Notes under the pieces: model-generated
Database searches by the model: none
Seen by the model: only the letters and a program-made list of their open reading frames with translations
Told to the model about the DNA's origin: nothing
NCBI GenBank assembly: GCA_037178625.1
Contig: JAWZXG010000039.1
Location: 51,628 to 115,627 of the forward strand
From: Skeletonema tropicum
Lineage: Eukaryota; Bacillariophyta; Thalassiosirophyceae; Thalassiosirales; Thalassiosiraceae
DNA length: 64,000 bases
Reading direction: 5' to 3'
Shown: positions 42,360 through 55,112 of the stretch, one piece after another
Layout of the letters: the number at the start of each line of letters is the position of its first letter
How positions within the stretch are numbered: position 1 is the first letter of the stretch
Translations under genes and position numbers: made by a program

Positions 42360-43440
42360 TAACTAGTTGTCAGGAAATCCTACGTGTAGAAAGTATCTAC
42401 GGAAAGATCCCATACTTCCGATGATGAGATTAATCCGATTCACCAAAGCATTCACATCTTCCATTTTGTCGCCACCCATCTCAAGAATGGTGTGTATGGT
42501 ATTGAAGACATACTCAATAGATCCGTCACACGACCAATAAGGTGCTCGAAACGCGACTTGATGTCCAGCATCTTCAATCAAGTTCAGGATGATGAGGTGT
42601 TTGTGGATATTGAGATTGTCTAATGTGAAAAGGAAGCTCCGGTCTGGGTAGTTGTTACCAAGGAAGTCGATCAAATCCTCCATGAAGCAATAGAACCAAT
42701 GAAGATCTGTCCCTCGTCCCTCCCTCTGTGAATTGTTTATGGAAAGAGATTGGGTTTTGATTATCTCCAGATACGGCCATAATCAAATTGGTTCCGGGTC
42801 TCCCTTTTTGTAGCTTCCTCTTAAATTGCATCGGAACTCTCGGGCCACCTTCCCGTAAGAGCGGTCCGTCGACTCGAGTTTGAATTTTGCTTCGTCAATA
42901 TCAATAATGGATGCCGTACTCTCGCCTGCGACACCCAAGGGGGTACGGTTCTTCCCAATACATTTTGCGTTTGAGTAGATTCTTTCGTGTGTATGCCTCT
43001 TGTGATGTCGACGACGCAGCTTTTCGGGAGAGACCTAGCCGCTGTTCTCCTCGATATATTTGTGAGTCCGAGTAGGGCTCAACAGTCGGGAATCTATTGG
43101 AGAGATAAGCTCTAACCTCGTACAGCCTTGCATGAGGCCTTACCATCCGATACAGGGCAAGCTGAAAAAGAGCCTCCCCATCAATCTCCCGTGTCGCGGC
43201 CTTGTTGCCGGTTTTGCGCTTTGGCAAGATGTTCCCCAACGTAACATACTGTCTCAGCCACCTTCTGCAAGTCTGCAGTGAAGGGAACTTCTTTTGTTCC
43301 TGTAGGCGCCTCACATAGGCGCCTCACAACTGGTGTCTTGACGGATGCAATTCCGTCCCCCCCATGATCTGCTCACGCACTTCTTTTGGGTAGGCTCTTC
43401 CGCCACGGCTAGCATGTTTATGATCATCTACTCTAGAACC
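42360..43440 (-). pseudogene. Decayed DDE transposase (IS630/Tc1-like)
   Basis: The minus strand shows, in different frames, an N-terminal helix-turn-helix-like region (SLQTCRRWLRQYVTLGNI), a first catalytic Asp in IIDIDEAKF (near 42900), a second in FTLDNLNIHKH (near 42610), and the final acidic residue in DGSIEYVFNTIH (near 42525). This D-D-E order and spacing are those of IS630/Tc1/mariner transposases. At least two frameshifts (42680-42790 and near 42925) and a stop near 43325, next to a short GGCGCCTCAC tandem duplication, make it inactive. Terminal inverted repeats were not found. Confidence 0.75.
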
Positions 43441-43451
43441 CCTCATCCCTT

Positions 43452-44951
43452 TCAGGACGGCCGCGATCCTATCGCTGTGTTACGTGCTGTTTTGATGCTG
43501 TTGACGTCACCACCAGTTTGTACATTGTCAGATACATCGACAATATTATCAACTTCTGTCTTTGACTCGGCAGCATGCTCTTCCTCGCTTCTTAGCGCTA
43601 CTTCTGCATTGCTCTCTATAGATTCACTCACTGTCGGATTATCATGCAGTGGAACGGTGTCTAATATTGGTCTATCATCTTCATCATCACGAATCTCGTC
43701 TGCATCGCTATCTGACCTCATATCCATTTCAGCTATTTCTTCCACATCTTGCATCATACGCCTCCTTACAGCAAGCAATTTACTTTCGTCACATCCAAAA
43801 GAACCAATAGTAGTTCCCTCATTCTCACCAACGAGACTGCCCATTATTGAGACGGTAGATCCAATTGCCGAGTGACTGTGTTCACTATCATTGCTGTCCT
43901 TGCTTAAACTTTGTTTGATATTGCGTCCATTGCTGTATAAACTTTGTGACCGATTGGCGTTGTTATCATATTGGAACTCAAATCTTTTAAGTGATTCGAA
44001 CGTTATGGTGGGGACGAATTGAGCGCTATCGTCACAAGTGAAAGGTTTGTCATTGATTGAGTGATCTCTCTCCACTATTGGAACATCGTCAGATTCACCA
44101 TCATCATCATCATCACCAATGCGCTCTATCTCCCCTTCTTTCATATTTTGGTGATTATTTTCTTCGGTAACATCATCATTATTTGTACATTCTTTTGCTG
44201 CTCGATTTTCTTCGGCGATATCATCATTTGTACACTCTTTTGCTGTTTCATCGCTCGTAGCAGCCGATTGAGTAGCAACATTCAATGGTGGTTGCTTCAT
44301 ACTAATTTCGTCTGCAGTAGAATTTGTCTCAATATTATCACTTTCATGTGCATCTTCTACCATGGCAGCGTAACTCTCATTTCCATCCTCTTCAATAAAC
44401 TGCTTAAACTCCTGTACCGCCCTTTGATCCCTCTGCTGTCCATTTACATTATTCTGCGCACTGCTCGTAGTATTCATTTGCTGCGTAGAGGAATAACTGA
44501 AACTAGCCGTCGTAACAACATTATGGTTGCTTTTGGCCGCCGCTGAAGTCCTGTCCGTGGCTGAAGGCGATTTTGTTGTAATTACTCGCCGCCCCCTATT
44601 TCGGAACATTCCCGTCGGATCCAAATTGGCAGATCTAGATGAAATATTCGGCTTTGGAATGTGCTGCTGCTGCTGTTGCATGGATGAATTCTGTTTGTCA
44701 AATGATTGAGTACGAATTCGAGAACTTGCAGTTCCTTTCAAGTAAGACGAAACTCGTTTCTGACCGCCATTACTTCCTACCACCACCATGGGCTCCTCAT
44801 CCTGCTTCTCCGGTTGCTGCATTGGTGGGCCGTCCATTGTTATCTGTACTGCAGCCGCCTCACTGTAGAGTGAACACACATCATTCAATTTAATGCCATG
44901 GTCACGACGAAATTTTGCGGTGTGCGAACAAAGTCGAAGAACCAACAACAT
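43452..44951 (-). pseudogene. 5' fragment of the PDZ-protein gene, duplicated (499 aa, chimeric end)
   Basis: The first about 490 codons duplicate the 30275-34957 gene almost perfectly (noticed changes: Y to D, Q to H, E to Q, S to N). The duplication breaks off inside the first 38-residue repeat unit. The frame then runs nine codons into filler sequence (ending GSRPS) and stops. The coiled coils, Cys pairs and PDZ domain are missing. The N-terminal disordered region may still be transcribed, because the promoter side was duplicated with it. Confidence 0.88.
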
Positions 44952-47900
44952 GCCGAAACGAAGAAAGGAGGAGAGATGAGAAAGGACACATCAAAGGCAC
45001 GAGAAAAGAACTCAGCAAGGTCGTCCTGTAACATCTACTATCTTATCTTTATCTCTCTACTTGTTTCTAATCTCTACTTGTTTCTAATATTCTAGCCTAA
45101 CTCATTCAAAATGCCTGCCAAGTACCACCACAGCTTCCTTCACAGTCAGATTGCAAAAAGTGACATCCAGGATTAGTCATTGGGTCCTGGTTGCTGCAAT
45201 CCGATCCTCCCCAGGAGCAGCATCCAGTCTGCTGAATAGGAACAGTAGTCATGAGACCTGCACACATGTTGCAATTATTGGCACTCTCATTGCACCAACC
45301 GCTGTTGTTACATTGCTGATAGCCTGTGTTACGATCACCGCAGCAGTACGTTCCTCCAGAAGTAGGTGGAGAAGTTGGATTGGGTGTTGCTGCATTGGTG
45401 GGTGGTGTAGTTGGTGCATTGATGGGTGGTGGAGTTGGTGCATTCGATGGAGGAGCAGTGGTTGGCTTGGAAGTTGGCTGGGATGTGCTTGTTCCAGGTG
45501 TGGGCTTCGACGAGGGAAGGGCCGTAGGAGGTGCAGTTGGACTCAAAGTAGTAGGTGGGGGTGTTGGAGGTGACGCTGTAAACAGATTGTTCGAGCAGGT
45601 CTCTGGCATATTAAGCTCAGTGGCGTAGGGATGCTCACAATGTAGCTGGCTTAACTCGTCAGGACAGCTCACTTCCTCATAGGCAACCTCAGGATTGTCC
45701 CACTTGAGATCATAAAAGTTATTGCAACCTGCCTTCAAGACTGGATCGTTGAAGGCATCACAGTTGCAATTCTCATTCGGATTTTGACTATCAATCATCC
45801 ATCGTCCGCACGATGCGAAGCCAGTAGCCTCCTCTGGCTCTCGTTCATTGCAGGTATTGCTTTGGGAGAACTCAGTGACGTCAAATCCAGGGGCAGCAAT
45901 GTCAAAATGAGCCTTGTTACCTGAGCACGCAGCATTACTTGGAGGGCAAAAGTTGGTTCCCTTCAATACCAGCGTTGTCGACGAAGCAGTGATCGGAGAG
46001 TAACCAGTAACCTTCCAGCATTTACCGCAACCAGAACTCATCCAATTACCTCCTCCCAATGCTTCAGAAATAGCAGCTGCTCCATAATAGGTCGCCCCGA
46101 AAGGATTACCAGCGGGGGCAACGAACATGGCGTTGGAATGGCAATGAACTGGTTCATTGTCTCCAAGGCCAGTTGGTACGAAAGAGCAGCCGCAGGAACC
46201 TCCTGAACAATCCCAGTAACGTGTCGTTGTGGCGATATTTCCTCCCGTGGGTGGGGTAGGAGGTGGAGTAGGTGGTGTCGGAGGAGAAGGCGGAGGAGGA
46301 TTGACCGGAGGCTGAGTTGGATTAGGAGTCACTTGTGATGTTGGGCTAGCTGTTCCATCGCTGCGGCAGAATTGAGGCGCGTAGTTTGCATCATTGGTAA
46401 ACACAATAGCCCAGAGATTGTTCTTCTCGACCCAAATCTCATTGCCATCTTCCTGAGTTACCCAGTATTCGCCATCGATCCCATTCACACTACAACCAGA
46501 TAAAGTGAATGATGCCTGGGCTCCTGAAAGATTCTCAACAGTCATGCATTGCTTGAGGTCTGCGTAGTAAGGTTCTACTTCCAACTCCAAAGAAAACTGA
46601 TACAGACCTGGATCTTGCCATTGTACGTTATGCGCGGGTGTCTTCAAATTACTGAGGCTTGGACCATCCTCAGAGACATGAACGTAGTTGTAAGAACCCT
46701 GGAAAGCAGAGTAAGTTGAGGGGACGTTGAAGACATCGATGAGGTTGCAGTCTCTGACGGAAATAGTGACCGAAGCAAAATTAGACGCGTCTCCGGAGTT
46801 ATCAATTGCTCTGAATGTAAAGGTATCTGTACCCAAGGCACCCGTGTTTGGTGTATACACGAGGTTTGGGGCATCACCAGATAGAACTCCGAAGCTTGGG
46901 CTAGTTACTTCCCATGACACGATGGTACCGTCATAATCACTTGCTGAGAGAGTCAAAGAGACGGATGTATCCATCTGAACCTTAATGTTGCTCAAGGATT
47001 GCGCAGTGGGAGGGCAGTTGCCGTCACACCCACCAAGGACTGGGACTGCCTTGTTCTCGATATACCACGCCACCCAAGCTAATGGAGCGTTCCAGTTGAT
47101 AGTATTCTCCTTTGAGCCCCACGCATGAGGTGCTGTTCCCGGAGCAGCATAGGACTTGGCAGCGGCAACACCTCCAGGCGTTTCGTAATCATTGATGAGC
47201 TCATTATTGGGCCCACCACTAAGCCATCCCTTCGGCCAGAAAGCATCTTGTCCAATAGTCCAAGCCCATCTATCATGCGTATCCGTCTCTGCCTTCTCAC
47301 CTGTGGGAGATACAATGAAAAAATGTTAACACAGATGCAATCAAAAATGAGAACAAAAAATGCATATTGTGCTGCCTTCTCACCATAACCAGTTACATAA
47401 CTGATATCCATTGCATTAGTTCCCATGATGTAGTCCATCGAACGAAGAATGTACTTCTGATATGAAACATCGTTGGTAATTTCGTACGCGTAGGCAAGAG
47501 CAATCATCCTGTTCATGATGAAGCTATTGGAGCCACATGGATACTTCGAGTACTCGGAAGGGAATGCAAGATTTGAGGGATAGCCTTCTCCGTCAATTGC
47601 AGCCTTAATCTGATCAGCAAAACTGATGATATTTGCTTCAATTGATGCTTTCTCCGCAGAAGACAAATCATTGCTCACGGCGTAAAGAGAGAGTGTTCCG
47701 GCAGCAGCGACAGTTGCCCAATCCCATTGACCCATTTCTTTGAAGTGGGAGGATTGCGTCATAGCGGACTTGTACGTCTGTACAGCAGAATCTCCGAGGG
47801 CGTGAGCAGTTAGATACATCTCACAAGCAGCCGCGTATCGATCATCACCGATGGCGCCATCAGGATAGTCACCACCACCGAGGGCTGGACCTGGAGAAGC

Positions 47901-50751
47901 CTCGCCTGCATTGTATGTCTTGCTTGTTCCATCCGCTCGTCCCCAAGCATCAATTGCAGCGTTCCAAAGGACATTCACATGAGCTTGGTTATCTCCCGGT
48001 GCAGAGGAATACATTCTTGCAAGCTGTGCATTCACCCTTGCGACAGCATAGGTAGCTGGAGTCGAAGATCCCATTGCAGACCTAGTCCCCATGGCATTGT
48101 GTGCATTTTCAGCGTCAATAGTGATCGTAAAAGCTGACCAGGCATGGTTGTGCGCCTTATGTGAAGCAAGGCCCCCATCAGACGGAAGCATTCCTCGTAC
48201 GAATCTTGAGCCATAATTCACTTCATCGAGCACATCGGGGATACTATTACCGCTCTCAGGAATATTCAATGTCCCATCAACAAAGGCTTCGGGGAACAAC
48301 TCGTGGAGGTTGAGCAAAGTCCAGGCAGAGATGGCGTGATTCACCGTGTAGACTCCGAAATCGCCAGCATCAGCCCAGGATCCCAAAAGGTCAAAGTCAT
48401 CACAGCCTTCACACCATCCCGGGTAAGGGGGTACAAAACCATCTCCAGGGTGGAGTGCATCTCGGGCGTATCTCTCATCCATCAAGTGCTCAGCAAGGAT
48501 CGCATCAGGTCCCATACGATGAAAGTAAAAGTAGTTCATTGCCTCGTGTGGAAGATCTGCATAAAGGCTTGGAGCGATGGCAAATTCGAAACTGGCCCCA
48601 ATTCCATTGACTACCAGCTTGTATGTGCCGAGATCAGTCAAACCTGAAAAATCGACTTGGTGGACCTCGTCGCCAGATGCATCATCCAATCCAAATGGAG
48701 TACTATCTCCAGCAAGAATGACTGACCCCATAGAGTCTTGAACTTGCCATTCAAGTGGACTGGTAGACGAGTCGACAATAACACCAATCTTGGATGCATA
48801 GCGAAGATAACCAACTTGATTCACTCTTACTTTGTCAGATTGCACAGCTGGGAATGCAGATCCAATCGGAGATGAAGTAGTGGGTGGAGGCACTGGAGTA
48901 GGCTGGCCAGTTGGCTTAGATGTTGGATTGGGAGTAGGTGATGGAGGAGTCGGGACATTTGTAGGACCAAATGTTGGAGGATTGGTTGGGACAGGAACGG
49001 TTGGAGGCGGCGTAGGTGTATTTGTCACAGGAGGAGTCGGCACATTGGTCGGAGGTGGTGTAGGATCCTCATCGGAGCAAGTGTCGAGGAGGCATGTCCC
49101 CCAACCAGCTGCGTTGACTTGGGTACACTTCAAACCGTCACAACAGCCACTCCAATCGTAGGTACAGTCAGCCCATTCGAGGAGACAAGATGGCGTTGTT
49201 ACTGGCGGAGAAGTTGGGTTGAGCGAAGCGGTGGGACTGCTTGTTGTGGGTGCTGGAGTAGGCTTGGGAGACACAGTCGGAGATGACGTACCAGATTGGG
49301 CAATGCTAATCTCCGCACAGTTGTAGAACCTTTCAGGCCAAGTAGTACCACGAGTACCATCGTTAGGGTAGGGAGGGGTACAAGTGGAAACTCCAGGAGT
49401 CCAATAACTCGATGGAAGTTCAGGATGGGCAGCGAAATACTCAGCGTAGCCAGGGGGTGAACAAGAGTTGGCTGTGATGTAGAGCCATTGTAGAAGAATC
49501 TCGTCGCCGTACATTCCTTCGGGGAGCTTAAAGACAAACTCGAACGATTTGATTCCTCCACCTTGTCCTCCAGCGTACATTCCTAAAAGATAATGATAAT
49601 ATGAATCACATCAGTGAGTACACATTCATTCTATATACGCACCAGAAGACAAACAAATCAATCTCTTCTTACCTCTCTCGGGATAATTATCATCAGGCGG
49701 CATGGCAGGAGTGCCAGCCGGTCCCTCACGGACGTTATCCCTCACAAAAGTGAGTGCACTACCCGGTGCCTGAAAATCAGCCTCGGTACAATCGTTTCCC
49801 TTGTTACATGCCCTAATCTCCATGTGACCATTGTGATGAGTATCCAAATAACTCCTCACAATAATCTCATCTCCTTCAGAGTAAAAACCCTCACTCACCC
49901 AAGGCATTGGACTACCAGTCTTGTCGAGCCAAGACTCGGGGTCGTAGGAACGACTACCAAACTTTCCACAAATGTCGTCGTTGAGGTTGAGACAATGGTG
50001 GCAATACTCGGCGGGAGGGCAGCCGACACCAGAGCATGTCGGCCCATCTTGATGGGAGAGGAAGTTTCTTGAACGAGGGGACTCCAAAAACCCATGGCCC
50101 GTCACGAAGGTAGGGGCCGAAAGGAAGGCAATGGAGGCAAGTGCAATGATTGCACTCTTGGATGCGATATTGGCGGATGCCAAAAACATGATGCGTTGAA
50201 TGATAGAAGTAAGAAGCTGTTGTGCGTCTGTAAAGTTTGATCTAAAACTTATTATGTGAAGTAGTGAAGGCAGAGGCAGATGCGATCTTACGATTAGGTG
50301 CGATCGTTCGGAGTCGATGTCCAAGGGTCATCAATCGTAGAGCCAGTCGGATTGGCAAGGATGTTCATGTTCCCACATGATGTTCACGGATTGAATTCAG
50401 AGATGTGACAACTTCGTCAAATTCCGCACAAAATGACCAGGCATTGGTCGTAGTTCTATCTTGTTCCGTATGCGTACGGCATGCAAATAATATCCAACGA
50501 GTGAATCACTTCAAATATCTACCCGAATGCAATTTTCTCCCTCCAAAGCAAAGTTTCAGAGTCAAATTCAATACTCCCTTCTCACCTTAACCCTAATTGC
50601 CTTAAAATGTACAGTCCAAGGATACCCCCATACCAAACTCTCTAGCCATGTACCCAGTCCGAAATTGTAACCCCTGCGTAAGGAGTTTTATTTACGTTCA
50701 CGTACGGTTCACGAAAAGCTTTCTGCGGAGGATAAACCTTATTCCATCCTA
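43478..50751. repeat. Segmental duplication, copy 2 (about 7.27 kb)
   Basis: Direct copy of 33484-40762. The left edge abuts transposon debris and the right edge leads into the NEMF promoter. A cluster of nine differences lies at 49932-50001, compared with 39939-40008, in the LPMO exon. Confidence 0.97.
45106..50189 (-). CDS. Modular cellulase: LPMO-like + GH9 + GH45-like, copy 2 (1636 aa, three exons)
   Basis: Exons 50189-49673, 49582-47384 and 47300-45106 mirror copy 1, with every splice site and frame kept. The same modules and all the catalytic residues named for copy 1 are present. Two differences stand out. First, Trp855 of the GH9 domain (YPWGSNS in copy 1) is Cys here, from a C-to-A change at 47535. 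Second, four of 17 residues differ in the LPMO domain (the N-D-D-I-C-G..G-S-R-S-Y-D stretch, against N-N-E-I-C-G..G-D-R-S-Y-N). A 4-bp deletion in the 5' UTR opens an in-frame upstream ATG at 50324, but the ATG at 50189 starts the signal peptide and is preferred. Possibly a diverging or partly impaired paralogue. Confidence 0.88.
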
Positions 50752-50936
50752 AAAGGGCGGGAAACAACTCCTCCCCTCTCCACAAGATCGATGATGAATG
50801 ATGATGATGAATGATGAATCATCGTATCGACCGCACAATGATACAATCAACAGTACGATAGAACCAGACAACACGACTCGCGTAGGAAAGCTATTCTCAA
50901 GCCCCAACAACATCATTTAACGAACAACAAAATAAG
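50190..50936. promoter_or_regulatory. Divergent region between cellulase copy 2 and NEMF gene, 747 bp
   Basis: The left 562 bp belong to the duplication. The right 185 bp (50752-50936) are unique and include a GATGAATGAT short repeat near 50790. The NEMF promoter must lie here. Confidence 0.5.
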
Positions 50937-53900
50937 ATGTCCGCCAAAAAAAGTCGTTTCGACGGGCTAGACGTAGCCGCCATGACCTCCCACCTCAAAC
51001 GAACCATGCTCGGTTTCAAACTAGCCAATGTCTACGATGGTTCCGCCCTAGGTGTCAACAGCAGTGCCTCGGGTGGAGGGGGGAATGATAAAGCTGCGAG
51101 GGGGGTGTACATGTTCAAATTGGCTGATCCTTCTTCTTCGGGACCAGCTGTACCTGTGGTGGTGGAGAAGGAAGAGATAAAAACGAATGGTGGTGGTGAG
51201 GATAATGGGAATAATGTAACTTCGGCACAAGCGTCGAATGCAACGGTGGATTCAAAAAGGGTCATGTTATTGATTGAATCGGGTGTACGATTTCATCCTA
51301 CTACGTGAGTTTTGCCGCCCTGCACAGCATGTTTAAATTGTGTAGCTGATCTTTCATATTTTGTGCATTTTGCTCACTACTTTGCTTACAAATCATTCTA
51401 CATGAATACATCTCTCTCCAAAACAGCCACTACTCCCAATCATCCTCCAGCTCCACCTCCATGCCATCCAACTTTGCCATGAAACTCCGTAAACACCTTC
51501 GTAACCTCCGTCTCGAAAACGTTACCCAATTGGGCAATCTTGATCGTGTGGTCGACTTTCGATTCGGATCGGGCAGTTATGCCCATCATTTATTATTGGA
51601 ATTGTATGCTCAGGGGAATATTATATTGACGGATGGAGAGTATCGGATATTGGCTTTATTGAGAACTCATGAGTACGAGGTGAAGAATAATAATGGTGGT
51701 GGTGAGAATGAGCATGGTGGTGATGAGGTGAAGGTGAGAGTGGGGAATGTGTATCCGGTGACGTTTGCTACTACATTGAGTATGGAGAAAGGAAGAGGGG
51801 GTGGAGATGGCACTGAGATATCGAGTGATTCAGCAAATGATAATGGTGGTGCTGGTGATGATGTTGATGCTTCGAAGGGAATCTTGACAATGAATTCCTC
51901 CGAAGCGTACCATTGGGCAAAAGCGGAATTGGTAGCAGTTCATGAAAAAGCATTAATTATGAATGCCAAACAAACAAACGACAATGGTGGTGGTGGTAGT
52001 GGGCAGGGCAAGAAGGGTGGAAAGAAGAAGGGCAGTGGTGGTAAAAAGAAGACCACGGATGACTCTGTGGCTTTGAAGGCACTTTTACTGAAACCAACTT
52101 CGGGAGTGTATTATTATGGCCCGTCCCTGATTGAGCATTGTATACGATCTGCTGGTCTTGACCCGGTTGTCAAGTTGAAACACGACAATATCGAGTACAC
52201 TTTACCTGAAGTTTCTTGGGAGGATTTAATCACATCGTTGCGTGAGGAAGGGTCTAGAGTAATTGAAAATCTATCGTCGGGTGAAAGTGGTGGATTTATC
52301 CTATACAAACCCAAGAAGGCTGATGATAACGATGAAAAGAAGAAGAAAGACGAAAAAAGCAGCACTTCACTCCTCTCCTCACCAAACATGGCCAATGCAA
52401 ATCTCCACTCGGACAAAACACTATTGGAATTTCAACCGCATCTTCTCCAACAGCACAAGGAACAACTATGTCTCAAGTATACCACATTTGCTATTGCAAC
52501 AGATGAATTCTTCTCACATCTATCATCGCAAAAAGTATCTCATAAGGCCGATGCGGCAGAGGCTGCAGCTCGTGATCGTCTGGCCAAAATTCAGGCCGAT
52601 CAACAGCGTCGTGTGGATGGACTGGTGAAGGAGCAGGAGCGGTGGCGTGAGGGTGCACAACTCGTAGAGGCGCATGCCGAGGATATTGATCGAGCATTGG
52701 GTGTCATAAATTCTGCACTAAACACTGGTATGGATTGGGAGGCGTTGGAGCAACTTGTATCTGTGGAACAGGCCAATGAAAACCCGATTGCACTGTTGAT
52801 TCATAGTCTGAAATTGGATAAGGATGAAGTGGTGATGGCGTTACCCGACATTGATAACTGGGATGATTCTGATCCTGATAGTGTCCCACCAATTCATCAC
52901 GTGACTGTCTCCATCAAAGAGTCTGCGTATGGAAATGCAAGGACGATGTTTGCCCAGTATCGTGCGTCCAAGGAGAAGGAAGAAAAGACAATGGAGGCAT
53001 CCACCGTGGCCCTCAAAGCGGCAGAAGCCAAGGCAAAGCAGCAATTAGCCGAGGCACAAAAACAGAAGCAACGTGTTCAAGTCATTCCACAGAGGAAAGT
53101 GTACTGGTTTGAGAAGTTTGCTTGGTTCATCACTTCGGATAATTACTTGGTTGTTGCAGGGAAGGATGCGCAACAAAACGAGCAGTTGGTGAAACGATAT
53201 CTTCGCCCAGGTGACGCCTATCTCCATGCGGAAGTGCACGGTGCTGCTACATGTATTCTTCGTGCAAAGCGAAGAAGGCGTAAAGATGGACGGACGCAGG
53301 TAATACCGCTATCAGATCAGGCGCTCCGAGAGGCGGGGTCATTTACAATCTGCCGCTCTTCTGCATGGAGTTCAAAAATGGTCACTAGTGCATATTGGGT
53401 AGAATCACATCAGGTGTCAAAGACGGCTCCCACTGGGGAATATTTGACGGTAGGATCTTTTATGATTCGAGGTAGGAAAAACTTTCTGCCGGCAAGTTCA
53501 CTTGAGATGGGTTTGGGTGTACTATTTCGACTCGGAGATGATGTTAGTATTGCGAGACATGCGAATGATAGAAGAGATTTTGCATTGTTGGAGCAGGAAC
53601 AGATGATGGCACAAGAGGATGAGATGCAACAAAAAGATGAAAACTTACCTGAGCCTGATGAAATCGCTTCTGAATCCAATAAAGAAGGCGAAGATGACAC
53701 TGACAAACCGCACCTAGACGAAGATGTAGTTGAGACTCCAGACACTGAGGTTGAACACGAGTTATCTGAAAAGATGCAAGGAACAAACGTGTTGGATAAT
53801 GATGATGACGATAAGGCATCTCAGCCTAAACACGACAAAGCAGTCTCCTTTCAAACGAATGCTCCCCCACCAAAAAGTGCCAAGAAGAAAGAAAAGGAAT

Positions 53901-54886
53901 TATCGCGAGGTAAAAGAGCAAAGAACAAAAGAGCAAAGAAGAAGTATGCTGATCAAGATGACGAGGATCGTCGATTAGCTATGTTAGCGTTGCAGGGCGG
54001 GGAATCGTCCCAGAAAGGCAAGAAGAAAGGATCAAAAATTATTGCCAAGGATTCTGAGATGCAACAAAAAGCAGAGCAAGCCGCGAAGCAGCTTCTTGTT
54101 CGTGATTCCAAGAAGATTGCCGAGAATTTGGATGAAAGTGTCAAGAACATTTTAGCTGCTTGCGTAATTGTAAAAGTCACCAAGGGCTCGGAAGGTGTCA
54201 GGTGGAATAAATTCGATGCCGAGGTCTTGGAACTCCTTCTTGAGATGGATTCTTTAGAAGAGCAGCGTTCAGCGGCCAATCGGTTGCTGGAGCTAACAAA
54301 GTCCACAAGAATTGATAACTACTCTGCAAGTCTTGCTGGAATTATCCGCACAATTAAGAAGCACGGCGTCCAATCTCTGAGTAATATCGCCCAAGGAGAC
54401 GGGAAGCAACGCAAAACGAAAGCGGAAAAACAAGCTGAGAAGGAAGCATGGCAAGAAATTTTGGCTGAAGATGGAATCGTTGATAATGATGGTGATGATG
54501 ATCTTGCTGGAGCTGTAGACGATTCTGCAGAACTCGCTCAGTTGACAGGGAAGCCAACATCGGGAGATATCGTGCTCAACGCTATTCCAGTATGTGCTCC
54601 ATACCACGTCCTATCGCAATACAAATATCGCGTGAAACTAACCCCAGGATCTGTAAAGAGGGGTAAAGCGAGCAAGCAGTGTGTGGAAATGTTCACTCGT
54701 AACGAAGAAGGCAAGAAGAGTTCAGTCGATGAAGGCACAAAGCGAGATAAGGAATTGATCAAGTTGGTGAGTGAGAATGAGTGGGTACAAGTCATGATTG
54801 GAGATGTGCGTATTTCTAGTGCGGGCGCAAGCAAAGTTGTCAAGAAGCAAAAAGGCAAGGGCAAGGGAGGTAGATCAAAGAAATAA
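50937..54886 (+). CDS. NEMF/Rqc2-family ribosome quality control factor (NFACT protein, 1275 aa)
   Basis: Two exons, 50937-51304 and 51427-54886, joined across a GT-AG intron. The family binds the peptidyl-tRNA on stalled 60S subunits, recruits the Listerin ligase and directs C-terminal tailing in the cytosol. Visible here: the NFACT-N start SRFDGLDVAAM and LANVYDG; the LDRVVDFRFGSGSYAHHLLLELY segment, whose Asp-Arg pair (about 162-163) matches the residues needed for tailing; a central coiled coil; an NFACT-R domain with WFEKFAWFITSDNYLVVAG and the GD.YLHAE.HGA motif; and a basic, acidic-patched C-terminal part ending in NFACT-C-like KLTPGS.KRGKA. Gly/Asn-rich insertions in the N-terminal domain are unusual, but the frame is clean. 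Ordinary length for the family. Confidence 0.95.
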
Positions 54887-55112
54887 GAAGTGAAATAAAT
54901 TCGAGTATGGCAGCCTGAAAACTTGAATTCGTGGCTTTCTCTTTTACGAGAGAGGTACTACCTTACAATGGAATCAGGTGACGTTGAGGTCAGTTAGTCG
55001 CACAGTCCATACTTTTATCGCTCATGTCACCAATTTCAGACAGCAACTGTAGTTTCACTCATAAAACATCATCTACCAAAATCAAACCGTCAGTTACCAT
55101 TGATTACCAACC

